From the NCBI GenBank assembly GCA_023140195.1, contig JAGLME010000018.1, positions 62,001 to 126,000 of the forward strand: a stretch of 64,000 nucleotides of DNA. The letters are read 5' to 3'. The position numbers were made by a program, and so were the translations under genes. Below, piece by piece: positions 18,814-27,390 of this stretch. The DNA comes from Thermoplasmata archaeon. GTDB taxonomy: Archaea; Thermoplasmatota; Thermoplasmata; RBG-16-68-12; SOIM01. How positions within the stretch are numbered: the stretch's first letter is position 1; the number at the start of each line of letters is the position of its first letter. The notes beneath the pieces are model-generated. The model was not told the origin of the DNA and did not search any database. It saw only the letters and a list, made by a program, of their open reading frames with translations.

Positions 18814-19242
18814 TCATTCATCCGATACAATGATCTCTGGCTCGAGTACGATTTCCGACTTGATTGAGTTGCCAATGAAGCAATGACGCATTGAAATCTC
18901 GAGGGCCTTCTCCGTTTTCTCGGCATCCTCTTCGCTCTTCACGACTATCTTGGGTCTCAGCGTGATCTTCGTGACAGCGGTCCCCTCATCGGTCTTCTCA
19001 AGGACCCCGACGGCCCCACAGGAGTAAGACAGGAACTCAAACCTCATCTTCTCTGCCAGGGCAGCAAAAGTGAGCAAGTAACAGGCGCTCTCAGCAGCGA
19101 TCAACAGCTCCTCCGGTGAAGCTCGATTGTCCACGCCCTTGTATTTCGACGGGGATGAGAACTTTATTGGAATCCCGCTCCCGGTCGTAAGTGTCCCTAT
19201 TCTATCCCCTTCCCATTCCAGCTCCGTTCTGTATTCCTCCAT
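18814..19242 (-). CDS. OsmC/Ohr-family protein
   Basis: This 142-residue protein has the OsmC fold, with both family cysteines: SACYLLTF near residue 54 and HCFIGNS near 121. Family members reduce organic hydroperoxides or detoxify reactive thiols and persulfides using the two cysteines. It converges on the GNAT gene (two bases between stops) and follows the glycosyltransferase gene on the same strand by 12 bases, so it is likely co-transcribed with it. OsmC is not a standard Nit1C member. The start is taken as ATG 19242. Confidence 0.85.
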   Translation of the reverse strand: MEEYRTELEWEGDRIGTLTTGSGIPIKFSSPSKYKGVDNRASPEELLIAAESACYLLTFAALAEKMRFEFLSYSCGAVGVLEKTDEGTAVTKITLRPKIVVKSEEDAEKTEKALEISMRHCFIGNSIKSEIVLEPEIIVSDE

Positions 19243-19254
19243 ATCACCACATCT

Positions 19255-20385
19255 TCATGATTGTCTCTTCAATGCCTTTTCGTAGATCTTCAGAGTCATC
19301 TTCGCTGTCCTGTCCCACGTGAACAGCTCCACCTTCTTCCTTGCCGCTTGTCCGAAGCTCGTGGCAAGTTTCTTGTCTTTCAGAATCCTGACGATCGAGT
19401 CTGCAAGACCCATGATGTCTCCGCATGGGACTAACAGCCCGCTCTTGCCATGGTCAACGAGTTCAGGAATCCCTCCAACCCTGCTTGCCACGACGGGCTT
19501 CTTGAATGCCATGGCCTCCATCAGGGTCAGCCCCCATCCCTCCATCCTTGAAGGCAGGACGTACACATCACATCTCTGGTAGTACTGTTTCAGTCTGCCT
19601 TCGGAAACGAAATCCCTGAAAATGACGCTATTGCCTATTCCTATCCTTTCAGCCAGACTCTCGAACATCTCTCTTTCGTTGTAGGACTCCCCTGAAGTAA
19701 GACCTGCACGTCCTATGATCGTGAGCTTCGTGTCAGGGACCTCTTTCTGCACCAGCTCCATGGCAAGTAGGAGATACTCCACACCTTTTCTTGCCTCAAG
19801 TCCACCGACATACAGGATGGAAGGCTTCCTGCTCCTCTTCCTTGCATTCTTGCTGGGACTGAATTTCGCAAGGTCGATACCGTTGTGCACCAGATGAGCA
19901 TTCACCTTGAAGTCCCTCCTCAGGACGTTCTTCCAGTACTTCGAGACAACGATCTTTTCATCCAGGAGGTGTATGGATTTCTCCTGGAACTCAGTAAGGG
20001 TCTTTCCCCTGAACTCATCCACGTGATGGACTGTTCTCACAGTTGGCGCCTTCAGTTCCCTGAATCTCTTCAGCTCATAGAGGGAGTTCGCCCCCACGCA
20101 ATCCTGTGTGTGATATATGTCGAAGTCAAGCGGCAGGTGCTTGACGTACGCGTCAATCATGCGGCGCACATCCCCTACCGTCTTACCAGTTGAATTGTGG
20201 TTGAACACGTCGAACGGGATTCTTGTCTCCTTGTAGAACCCGTGAGGGAATCCCTTCTCGCCCTTCTTCTTCAGAGAGAATAGGTGCACTTCATGTCCAA
20301 GATTGTGCATAGCCTCCGAGAGATTGAGGGCATGGACAACTCCCCCCCTCGGTTTTGTGCTGTATGTCAACATGGCGATTCTCAA
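19255..20385 (-). CDS. Family 4 glycosyltransferase of the Nit1C (MSMEG_0565) type
   Basis: This 376-residue GT-B glycosyltransferase begins MRIAMLTYSTKPRGGVVHAL and contains FDIYHTQDCVGANSLYEL and TVRTVHHVDEF. These are the hallmarks I recall for the MSMEG_0565 glycosyltransferase of Nit1C clusters. The donor-sugar half has the usual LYVGGLEARKGVEYLL, YVLPSRMEGWGLTLMEAMA and KPVVASRVGGIPELV motifs with the E-x7-E pattern. Translation starts at TTG 20385, six bases after GGTGGT. Acceptor and sugar are unknown. Its position within 0.5 kb of three other Nit1C-type genes argues that it belongs to the same system although it lies on the opposite strand. Confidence 0.8.
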   Translation of the reverse strand: MRIAMLTYSTKPRGGVVHALNLSEAMHNLGHEVHLFSLKKKGEKGFPHGFYKETRIPFDVFNHNSTGKTVGDVRRMIDAYVKHLPLDFDIYHTQDCVGANSLYELKRFRELKAPTVRTVHHVDEFRGKTLTEFQEKSIHLLDEKIVVSKYWKNVLRRDFKVNAHLVHNGIDLAKFSPSKNARKRSRKPSILYVGGLEARKGVEYLLLAMELVQKEVPDTKLTIIGRAGLTSGESYNEREMFESLAERIGIGNSVIFRDFVSEGRLKQYYQRCDVYVLPSRMEGWGLTLMEAMAFKKPVVASRVGGIPELVDHGKSGLLVPCGDIMGLADSIVRILKDKKLATSFGQAARKKVELFTWDRTAKMTLKIYEKALKRQS

Positions 20386-20452
20386 TTCTGGACCACCGCG
20401 CCAAATCGTTGAACCAAAGAATTTCTAGCTTCTATAATACACTATTGGGAAT

Positions 20453-21631
20453 CTAGATGACCTGTTCACAGAGCTGAACAAGGTCCATCGTCTTGATGTC
20501 GAGTCCTGCCTTCTTCGCACCGGCGTTGAGATTGACAACACAGAAAGGACATGGGGTCACGATTAGTTCTGCACCGGTCTCCACTGCCTCTTGCACCCTT
20601 CCGACAGCTATGTTCTCGGCTTGCTCACCGAAGGCTATCTTGAAACCTCCTCCCGCACCGCAGCAATGAGATCTCTCCCTATTTCTCGGCATCTCCAGGA
20701 GCTCAAGACCAGGTATCGCCTTTAAGACATTCCTGGGTTCGTCAAAGACCCCTGCATGTCTTCCGAGATGGCATGGGTCGTGGTACACGACCTTCTTGTT
20801 GAACTCTCCTGTGAACTTGAGCTTCTTCTCCTTGATCAGCCTCCAAATATACTCGCTGATGTGGTAGACCTCAAAAGGCCTGTATCCGACCAAGGCCGGG
20901 TAGTTCTCCTTGATCGTCTTGTAGCAGCCAGCACAGGCCGTGACAAGTTCCTTTATTCCCCTCCTCTCCACCTGACGGTTGTTATGTTGGATGTATTCCT
21001 CCTTGATCTTATCCCCGAGACCTGTTCTGAGCAAAGGAGAACCGCAACACCATTCGTCCGGTCCCATGACAGTGAACTCAACATCTGCAGCTTGTAGGAT
21101 CTTCACGGTTGCCTGAGCAAGGAACTGCATTCTATAGGATGCGGTGCAACCCACAAAGTATGCCACATCTGGATTGTCCGAGAGCTTCGTTCCCTCCGGT
21201 ACCCAATCTCCTCGCCTATCCAACATGTCCTTCTCGGGGTCGTTCTCGTCATAGAACGGGTTCCTCTTCTTTGGATCGTAGATTCGCTCCTTCAGCATCT
21301 TGTGACCCGGCAGGGGGTCCATGCCTCTGTGTGCCAGCCATTCCTTGACTTCCTCCCATACCTCCGAGAGCTTGATCTCGGTGTGACAGACCTCATCGCA
21401 TATGCCGCAGGATGTGCAGTGAAACAGGGTCTCGTAGAATGCTTGGTCCTCTTTCCCTCTCTTTCTGTTCGCAAAGAAACCTCTCTCCCCCATCCTCTTG
21501 AGGTAGAATATCTTCCCTCTGGGACAATCGGCCTCCCATCCGAACTGGTCGTACGCGGGGCAAGTTGCTTTGCAGTATCCGCACTGAAGGCAAGAATACA
21601 AGTCCAGGTCAATGTCGGCAACCTTCTCCAA
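20453..21631 (-). CDS. HdrD/GlcF-like iron-sulfur protein with two CCG domains
   Basis: About 392 residues. Two ferredoxin-type [4Fe-4S] motifs (CLQCGYCKATCP and CTSCGICDEVCH) are followed by two Cys-rich CCG domains (GCTASYRMQ...EWCCGSP...CAGCYKT and DPCHLGRH...HCCGAGGG...PCPFC). This is the layout of HdrD, GlcF and LldE-type subunits, which pass electrons from a flavin oxidase or reduce a disulfide at a non-cubane cluster. It partners the FAD oxidase gene directly upstream. A TTG at 21646 would overlap that gene by 11 bases; TTG 21631 is preferred because GGAGGATGA lies about five bases before it. Likely function: electron transfer from a 2-hydroxy-acid-type dehydrogenase. Confidence 0.88.
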   Translation of the reverse strand: MEKVADIDLDLYSCLQCGYCKATCPAYDQFGWEADCPRGKIFYLKRMGERGFFANRKRGKEDQAFYETLFHCTSCGICDEVCHTEIKLSEVWEEVKEWLAHRGMDPLPGHKMLKERIYDPKKRNPFYDENDPEKDMLDRRGDWVPEGTKLSDNPDVAYFVGCTASYRMQFLAQATVKILQAADVEFTVMGPDEWCCGSPLLRTGLGDKIKEEYIQHNNRQVERRGIKELVTACAGCYKTIKENYPALVGYRPFEVYHISEYIWRLIKEKKLKFTGEFNKKVVYHDPCHLGRHAGVFDEPRNVLKAIPGLELLEMPRNRERSHCCGAGGGFKIAFGEQAENIAVGRVQEAVETGAELIVTPCPFCVVNLNAGAKKAGLDIKTMDLVQLCEQVI

Positions 21632-21635
21632 TCGG

Positions 21636-24344
21636 TCATCCTCCAATTTGGGGCAATTCTATCTTCGCTCTGGGTAGCGCCTTCTTCATCATTCCCAATA
21701 GGTTCAGGCCAATATTCATTAGAAAACCTGGGATGGGAATCCCCCATAAGACTCTCATTTCGGTCATCTTCCCGGGGTTCATGATATTATCAATGTCGAT
21801 TATCTCTTTAATATTGCGAATTACCTGGGCTCCTTCCTTTCCATGAAGATTGTTCAGGCTCCACGCGAACCAGACACCAAGGCCAGAGGATCGTCCGTCC
21901 AACTTGACGGCCTCATCGATAATCCTCTTCACGAAGCCCATGGAAGCGAGGCTCTCGATGGGAAACCTCTCATTGGACAGGTAGAAAGGCATGAACGCGA
22001 CCGAGTTCCTGTCAACCACAACGCCTCTCAGAGTGGACATCATCTTCATCTCCTTGCTAATCTTCGCAGCTCTGCTGAGCATCTCTGCAAGGCTCGTGGT
22101 CGGGATGACGCCCTCTCCGATCGTTCCTCCTGGACCCAGTCTTCTTATTCTCAACTCGTAGGATCTCTCTTCCCACTCATGAGATGCAAGTTCCTCAGAC
22201 TCCTTCTTTCCTCCGCTCTCAACCATCAACTCATCGAGTGCCTTCTCGTTGACATCATTGACGGAAGTGGAATCTCGGAGTGCAATACTCAATAGCGAAC
22301 CTACCTCAGGTGCATCCTTTCCCAGCAATCTGAGGAACTCGAAATTCTTCTCGTCATAGAACCCGATATTGAATGGGGTGATGTTCGATTGTGATATCTT
22401 CATCAAGGGTGGTTGCAGTGCCATTGCGTTCTCGAAGGAATATGCCAGGGGCCTGGTTTCCTCCGCCAACGGATACAGCTTCACCGCCGCTTCGGTTACG
22501 ATGCCCAGACTTCCCTCTGAACCCGAGAAGAGAGCGTTAAGGTCGTAGCCAGGTCCTCTATTGGAACATCCTCCTGACTCGGTATCTATCATTCCCCCGT
22601 TACTCATGACAGCTTTCAAGAACGCGATTTGTGAGTATGCAGTTCCGTACTTGTATGACCCAACTCCCGCACCGCCAGTGTTCGTCCAACCGCCGATTGT
22701 GGCAACAGGCGCGCTTGAGGGACAAGCACCTATCATCAGACCTTTCCTTTCGACCTGTGTGGATAGTTCCTCCCATGTGACAGAAGGTTCGCAGTAGGCC
22801 AGCATTCTCTCCACATCGATGTCCAAGACCTTTCTCATTGAAGACAGGTCCAGCAGGATCCCACCCTGTGTGGCGATGGCTCCACCGAACCCCCAACTTC
22901 CTCCTCCTCGACCCACCAAAGGAATACTGTTCTTCCTCGCCAATTCCACGATCGCTGCTATCTGATCTGCATTCTGGGGCCTCGCGACCACGTCCGGAAT
23001 CATCTCAAAGATCAGTTCCACAAGCTTTGGGAGAGGTGCCAGATCGTGAGTGTAGTAGTATTTCATGAACTCGTCAAAGGCCACATTCTGATCTCCCACA
23101 ATGGACTCCAGACTCTCCCTGAGTTTGCCGTTCAATCTACCCCACTTGGGTGGCCATAACTTCTTCAGGCGTGATCGTGAGACCTTTCTCCTCCACGCAC
23201 CCACGTCTTCCTGGAGGGCGTACTTCGAGATGATTCCATCCATTGCCGGTGAAGCGATTCTCCCCTCGCTGTCAGCCCCTGTCTTGACCGAGGCCATTGT
23301 TCTGCCAACTGAACCGCCATCCTCCTTCTGGGCTTGACTCTCGATCCATGAACTTAGTCCGTCGTAGTAGCCCCCCATGGAGGGGAGTAGCTTCCGGATC
23401 TTCGCCCTCAGGTCCTCTAAGTTCACCTTGGTCGAGCCATCCTTCGGAAGGGAGACCCCGATGGCAGCATATTGTCTGTCAAGCAATACGCAGGAGAAGG
23501 CCAAAGGTGCGTCGAGGCTTCTCGTGCCAGAAAGGAAATCGTTCAAAGCAACAAGAGGAACATGGACTTCCTCTACCAATGCATGTCCCATGTTCACTAT
23601 CCTATCCAAGAGGAATCTCTTCAGCCATCTTTCGTTGGAAACCTCGGTAGTCTCTCTCTTTCCATTGAGCCCTTCAAGCTCAGTACTGATCTTCTCTCCC
23701 TCCACATCCAGGACGTCCTTCGGTCCAGCATAGCAGATGTCCAGGAGGTTGGAAGGCTCCTTGCCCGAGTAAGATGGCACAATTGAGATGGAGATGTGGT
23801 ACGGTGATGTCCCCCCTCCAATCACTCTGGTAATGGCTTCAAGAAGTGCTTCGGGATTGGGGAAGGAATATGTGATCGGCATAACAGCCTCCCATGAGGG
23901 GATGAGCTTCAAGGTGACTTGCGTCAATCTCCCAAGTGTGTCGTGGGAACCGACAAAGAGCCTGTTGAGGTCGTAGCCAGTACTGAAATTCGATATCGGA
24001 TGATATCCGGTATCGATCGCCTTCCCACTGCCGAGTACAACCTTGAGGGACCTCACCTGCTCTTCTGGTCCGCCTTGAGAGAAGCTTCCAACACTGGGAC
24101 TGCGTTTTGATATCCATTCGCCAATGGTTGCTCCCTTGGATCTTGCCGGATAGGAGGCCAGTGTCCGGTCTTGTTTTCGCAATGAGGATAACAGTCCTGC
24201 GCAAGACGTGTCCGGATTACATATCACAAAAAGATTGTCGCTACTTATCCTGATGCCTTCTCCTTCCAAGGATTCTGACCCCCTTCCTCTTCTGAAGTGT
24301 ACGGACCGATTCACGGGTTTTTCTAGCCACTGGACAATGCCCAT
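21636..24344 (-). CDS. Tandem GlcD-type FAD-linked oxidase (two fused units, first one reduced)
   Basis: The C-terminal half (about residues 440-900) is a complete GlcD-type flavoprotein. VARPQNADQIAAIVELARKN and LVGRGGGSWGFGG form the FAD P-loop, ATIGGWTNTGGAGVGSYKYG the pyrophosphate loop, and FSGSEGSLGIVTEAAVKLYP the family signature. The N-terminal 430 residues repeat the same plan but lack the first FAD loop and keep weaker versions (ATIGEWISKRSPSVGSFSQG, FVGSHDTLGRLTQVTLKLIP), so this half may no longer bind FAD. Typical GlcD is about 460 residues. The substrate may be glycolate, lactate or another 2-hydroxy acid. ATG 24344 is preferred to ATG 24383 because the TATA box at 24385-24396 would place transcription start between them. 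Confidence 0.82.
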   Translation of the reverse strand: MGIVQWLEKPVNRSVHFRRGRGSESLEGEGIRISSDNLFVICNPDTSCAGLLSSLRKQDRTLASYPARSKGATIGEWISKRSPSVGSFSQGGPEEQVRSLKVVLGSGKAIDTGYHPISNFSTGYDLNRLFVGSHDTLGRLTQVTLKLIPSWEAVMPITYSFPNPEALLEAITRVIGGGTSPYHISISIVPSYSGKEPSNLLDICYAGPKDVLDVEGEKISTELEGLNGKRETTEVSNERWLKRFLLDRIVNMGHALVEEVHVPLVALNDFLSGTRSLDAPLAFSCVLLDRQYAAIGVSLPKDGSTKVNLEDLRAKIRKLLPSMGGYYDGLSSWIESQAQKEDGGSVGRTMASVKTGADSEGRIASPAMDGIISKYALQEDVGAWRRKVSRSRLKKLWPPKWGRLNGKLRESLESIVGDQNVAFDEFMKYYYTHDLAPLPKLVELIFEMIPDVVARPQNADQIAAIVELARKNSIPLVGRGGGSWGFGGAIATQGGILLDLSSMRKVLDIDVERMLAYCEPSVTWEELSTQVERKGLMIGACPSSAPVATIGGWTNTGGAGVGSYKYGTAYSQIAFLKAVMSNGGMIDTESGGCSNRGPGYDLNALFSGSEGSLGIVTEAAVKLYPLAEETRPLAYSFENAMALQPPLMKISQSNITPFNIGFYDEKNFEFLRLLGKDAPEVGSLLSIALRDSTSVNDVNEKALDELMVESGGKKESEELASHEWEERSYELRIRRLGPGGTIGEGVIPTTSLAEMLSRAAKISKEMKMMSTLRGVVVDRNSVAFMPFYLSNERFPIESLASMGFVKRIIDEAVKLDGRSSGLGVWFAWSLNNLHGKEGAQVIRNIKEIIDIDNIMNPGKMTEMRVLWGIPIPGFLMNIGLNLLGMMKKALPRAKIELPQIGG

Positions 24345-24384
24345 CTGGGTGCTCTTAGGCTCGAATCGGAGTAATGCCATCATT

Positions 24385-24396
24385 CTATATATATTT
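24385..24396 (-). promoter_or_regulatory. TATA box of the FAD oxidase/HdrD-like operon
   Basis: On the minus strand it reads AAATATATATAG. Transcription would begin near 24360, which excludes the ATG pair at 24383-24380 as the start codon and supports ATG 24344. Confidence 0.6.
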
Positions 24397-24456
24397 AGAG
24401 TAATTCGTGAATAATGCGTCTAATTTCGTCGATTTCAGTACGGATTCCTTGCCCAG

Positions 24457-25386
24457 CTAGAATGGATATTGCTTGCCCAAAACCTCGGTCGACGCCAAGG
24501 CCGCTTGAGCACCCTGCGCACAGGAAGTCACAATCTGTCTAGCTCCCCCAGTGATGTCCCCCGCGGCGTACACGCCCCTCACATTCGTCCTCTGGAAATC
24601 ATCCACCATGATGTATCCACGATCATCCATTTCAACGCCCAGGTTCTTGGCGAGCTCGGTGTTGGGTATGAGGCCGATTGAGACAAACGCCCCGTCGAAC
24701 TCCTCGGTCCGGTGCTCCTCGGTGTTCACGTCCTTGAACTCGATGGCCTCCAAGGTCTGGTCGCCCAAGAACTGGCAGACGACGGTATCGTATATGACCC
24801 GGATCCCTTTCTTCTCGACATCCTTCTGATATCTCTTCTCGGCGCGGAGCTGGTTCCTCCTGTGGACAAGGCACACGTCCATCCCGATGTTTCTCAAGTA
24901 AAGGGCCTCCACGGCAGCGGTGTTCCCTCCTCCGATCACCGCCACCTTCTTGTCCTTGAAGAAGAAGCCGTCACATGTAGCGCAGTACGATACTCCCTTG
25001 CCGGTGTACTCACCCTCTCCCGGAACACCTAGATGTCTGTATCTGGCACCGGTCGCTATGATCAAGGCCTTTGCCGAGTACGTAGCCTTGTCGGTCACAA
25101 GCTTGAACACATCACCGTCCTTCGAGCATTCATTCACTGGCTCCAGCTCGTGCGGTTCGATGTACTTGTTAAGATGCTTCTTGAAGATTTCCGCCAACTC
25201 CATTCCGGATATGCTCTCGAAACCCGGATAGTTCTCGATCCACGGAGAGATTATGATCTGACCGCCCACCATTCTCCCTTCAAGTACAATAGTTGAGATA
25301 CCTGCTCGAACGGCGTAGATTCCTGCCGCCACTCCAGCTGGCCCTCCTCCGACCACCGCCAGTTCATAGTCCATTTGATGACCCAT
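24457..25386 (-). CDS. trxB: Thioredoxin reductase
   Basis: This 309-residue NAD(P)H-dependent flavoprotein has GGGPAGVAAGIYAVRAG (FAD), the redox-active CATCDG (Cys135 and Cys138), GGGNTAAVEAL (NAD(P)H) and the final GVYAAGDITGGARQIVTSCA motif. The size is normal. It reduces thioredoxin or a glutaredoxin-like protein in the cytosol. A TATA-like element (ctaaatatcgg) sits 20-30 bases before ATG 25386, so the message is probably leaderless. Coenzyme specificity cannot be read from the sequence. Confidence 0.93.
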   Translation of the reverse strand: MGHQMDYELAVVGGGPAGVAAGIYAVRAGISTIVLEGRMVGGQIIISPWIENYPGFESISGMELAEIFKKHLNKYIEPHELEPVNECSKDGDVFKLVTDKATYSAKALIIATGARYRHLGVPGEGEYTGKGVSYCATCDGFFFKDKKVAVIGGGNTAAVEALYLRNIGMDVCLVHRRNQLRAEKRYQKDVEKKGIRVIYDTVVCQFLGDQTLEAIEFKDVNTEEHRTEEFDGAFVSIGLIPNTELAKNLGVEMDDRGYIMVDDFQRTNVRGVYAAGDITGGARQIVTSCAQGAQAALASTEVLGKQYPF

Positions 25387-25425
25387 TCCAGTAATGTGAT
25401 TCCGATATTTAGGAAGTCCGTTGAA

Positions 25426-25986
25426 TCATGAGTATCTTTCTTCTTTCCACGGATCCGCGGAATCGCTGTACCCCCTCTTCTCCCAGAATCCGAGCTCCTT
25501 CTCTCTTGTGAAGACCAGTTTCCTCACCCATTTGGCGCTCTTATACGCGTATTTCTTCGGCACTACCAATCTCAGGGGACCGCCGTGTTCGGTGGGAAGA
25601 GGTTTTCCCCCAAGTCCATATGCAAGGAGAACGTCATCATCCATCAGCTCATCGAGTGAGAGGCTTGTGGTGTATCCTTGCTCACAGTCCACTGTGATGA
25701 ATCCCGCCGTGTCTCTTGGTCTCACCATCCTCGCGATCTCGCTGAAGAGAACTCCTTCCCATTCATTGTCAAGTCTGCTCCAGCTGGTGACGCAATGGAA
25801 GTCGCTGACCACCTTGACCTTGGGCAGTTCAAGGAATTCCTTCCAGCTCAGCTTGATAGGATTCTCTATCTCACCTTCAACACTGAAATCCCAATGGGCT
25901 TCATCGAATACCGGTGTCCTGCCCTCATGCAGGACGGGGAACTTGGTTGTGACCCTCTGGCCAGGCGGAATTCTGTTCTTCTCCAC
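25426..25986 (-). CDS. Sulfite-oxidase-family molybdopterin protein (small)
   Basis: This 186-residue protein matches the molybdopterin-binding core of the sulfite oxidase/YedY family. Cys65 in FHCVTSWSR is the expected Mo ligand, and the sequence continues with GVLFSEI, LLAYGLGGKPLPTEHGGPLRLVVP and KWVRKLVF. It lacks the dimerisation domain of eukaryotic sulfite oxidase and shows no signal peptide, so it may be cytosolic. GTG 25986 follows AAGGTGA by seven bases. The substrate is unknown; methionine sulfoxide (as for MsrP) or sulfite are family precedents. Confidence 0.85.
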   Translation of the reverse strand: MEKNRIPPGQRVTTKFPVLHEGRTPVFDEAHWDFSVEGEIENPIKLSWKEFLELPKVKVVSDFHCVTSWSRLDNEWEGVLFSEIARMVRPRDTAGFITVDCEQGYTTSLSLDELMDDDVLLAYGLGGKPLPTEHGGPLRLVVPKKYAYKSAKWVRKLVFTREKELGFWEKRGYSDSADPWKEERYS

Positions 25987-26262
25987 TTCGCTTTCACCTT
26001 CGCACGTTGATATGTGGGGCTGAAATTAGACGCTCCATGCTATGCCATACAGAACAACGGTAAAACCATTTCGAAAAGAATTATACGCCCCGGACGACGG
26101 ACGAGTCCCTCACCCGGGACGCCACAACGATTGCCGTTTACTCTCTTCCCAGTTAATGCAGAACCGGAGGAATATGAACCTTTCGGTGAAAATTCTGACG
26201 ACTATGTCGGATTGTTACTTGCCCGCTTTCATCATTCACAAAATAGCAGATGCACCCCGGCT

Positions 26263-26844
26263 CTAGACCCCTCCTGACACTCCACCCAAAGAGCCCTCCC
26301 CTGCAAGGACTTTCTGCCCTTCACCGATTGCGATACTGACCTTCTCCGGAAGCTCCACTGTCACCAATCCCGCCGGGACCACGATGCCTATCCTCTGCCC
26401 CTTTGCCACACGACGTCCCTTGCCCACGTAAGGGACCACCGTTCCGAGTAACGATTTGGGGTTCTGCCTGACTTTGACGAGACCTATCTTGGTGGCTATC
26501 GATAATTCAATCACTCCTCTTTCCTGAGCGGATTCCTTGATTTCCAGGACCCTCCCACCAAGGGGCGCTCTAATTACGTGGACCCTGTGAAGAGCCGTGG
26601 ATATTGTCACAGAGTTCCTGTTCCTGTTGACATACACGACCTTGCCATCAGCCGGGGATACAACGCCCCTCCCGGTGCTCCGGGGCGGATCTCTGAAGAG
26701 TATCATCACCAAGACGGATGCGAGAAAGAACACATTGGCTAGTATGTATACAACATAGGAGGCCAACTGCACCGAGAGGATCAGGGAGACCACACCCATC
26801 ACCAGAGGGATGACGATCCAGTTGCCCGCACCTTTGGCAATCAC
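26263..26844 (-). CDS. Archaetidylserine decarboxylase-like protein lacking the pyruvoyl-forming Gly-Ser
   Basis: 193 residues. Two N-terminal membrane helices (about 10-50) are followed by VVSPADGKVVYV and HRVHVIRAPLGGRV, both typical of small phosphatidyl/archaetidylserine decarboxylases. In working members a Gly-Ser pair (in a context like R-x-G-x-I-x-F-G-S-R) self-cleaves to make the pyruvoyl cofactor. Here the same position reads RIGIVVPAGLVTVELP (about residues 151-166), with no serine. The enzyme should then be unable to mature in the usual way and may be inactive or have another role. The protein starts at GTG 26844 without a strong Shine-Dalgarno. A sequencing error seems unlikely since the frame is intact. 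Confidence 0.72.
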   Translation of the reverse strand: MIAKGAGNWIVIPLVMGVVSLILSVQLASYVVYILANVFFLASVLVMILFRDPPRSTGRGVVSPADGKVVYVNRNRNSVTISTALHRVHVIRAPLGGRVLEIKESAQERGVIELSIATKIGLVKVRQNPKSLLGTVVPYVGKGRRVAKGQRIGIVVPAGLVTVELPEKVSIAIGEGQKVLAGEGSLGGVSGGV

Positions 26845-26948
26845 AACCTCACTAAACCCGGGAGGAATAAAGCACTTTCTCTCATGTTCTCAGAATCTGG
26901 TCTTATGCCTGCCAGTCTGGGATACAATCATCGTATTGTCGAAAACCC

Positions 26949-26965
26949 AAACAACATATAAATAT
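26949..26965 (+). promoter_or_regulatory. TATA box before the winged-helix gene
   Basis: ACATATAAATATCC is a close match to the archaeal TATA consensus, about 40 bases before ATG 27001. Confidence 0.6.
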
Positions 26966-27000
26966 CCTCAAACACTTCTTTCTACGGTTCGGGAGAATTC

Positions 27001-27390
27001 ATGCCCAGCAAGGTGTACAAGGATTACAAGATCTACTGCTGTTTTGCTTTGAACCGCCTTGTGGGTGAACTGGACATCGACCTCTATCAGGCGGATCTGG
27101 AAGAGAAGCTTGATGACATTCTGGACAACGATGACTCTTACCTCACGAAAGAGGACATCAAGCATGAGATACGCTCCAACCACTACATGACCAACAAGGT
27201 CATCGATCAGCTCGTCGAGGATGGGTTCGTCGAGATCAACAAGCTGGAGAAGTCATATAGGATCACAATCACCAAGAAGGGCGTTCTCCACATCAGGAAG
27301 TACAACACCTTCTACAAGCAGATATACTCCGACCAGATCAAGGAACACTACAAGTTCAGAGAACTGCCACACTGGATCATCAAGGCCTAG
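27001..27390 (+). CDS. Small winged-helix DNA-binding protein
   Basis: 129 residues. The middle part (about 50-100) looks like a winged helix: LTKEDIKHEIRSNHYMTNKV, then VIDQLVEDGFVEINKLEKSY and a RITITKKG wing. The N-terminal part is acidic and helical with two adjacent cysteines, and the C-terminus is aromatic and basic. I do not recognise the family; transcriptional control is inferred from the fold. It has its own TATA box and converges on the membrane-protein gene, overlapping its stop by four bases. Confidence 0.7.
   Translation: MPSKVYKDYKIYCCFALNRLVGELDIDLYQADLEEKLDDILDNDDSYLTKEDIKHEIRSNHYMTNKVIDQLVEDGFVEINKLEKSYRITITKKGVLHIRKYNTFYKQIYSDQIKEHYKFRELPHWIIKA

Noticed and set aside
25987-26262. 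A 74-codon plus-strand frame starting at 26042 in the gap before the PSD-like gene
   Set aside because: No Shine-Dalgarno, odd composition and no recognisable motif. I see nothing else in this 276-base gap.
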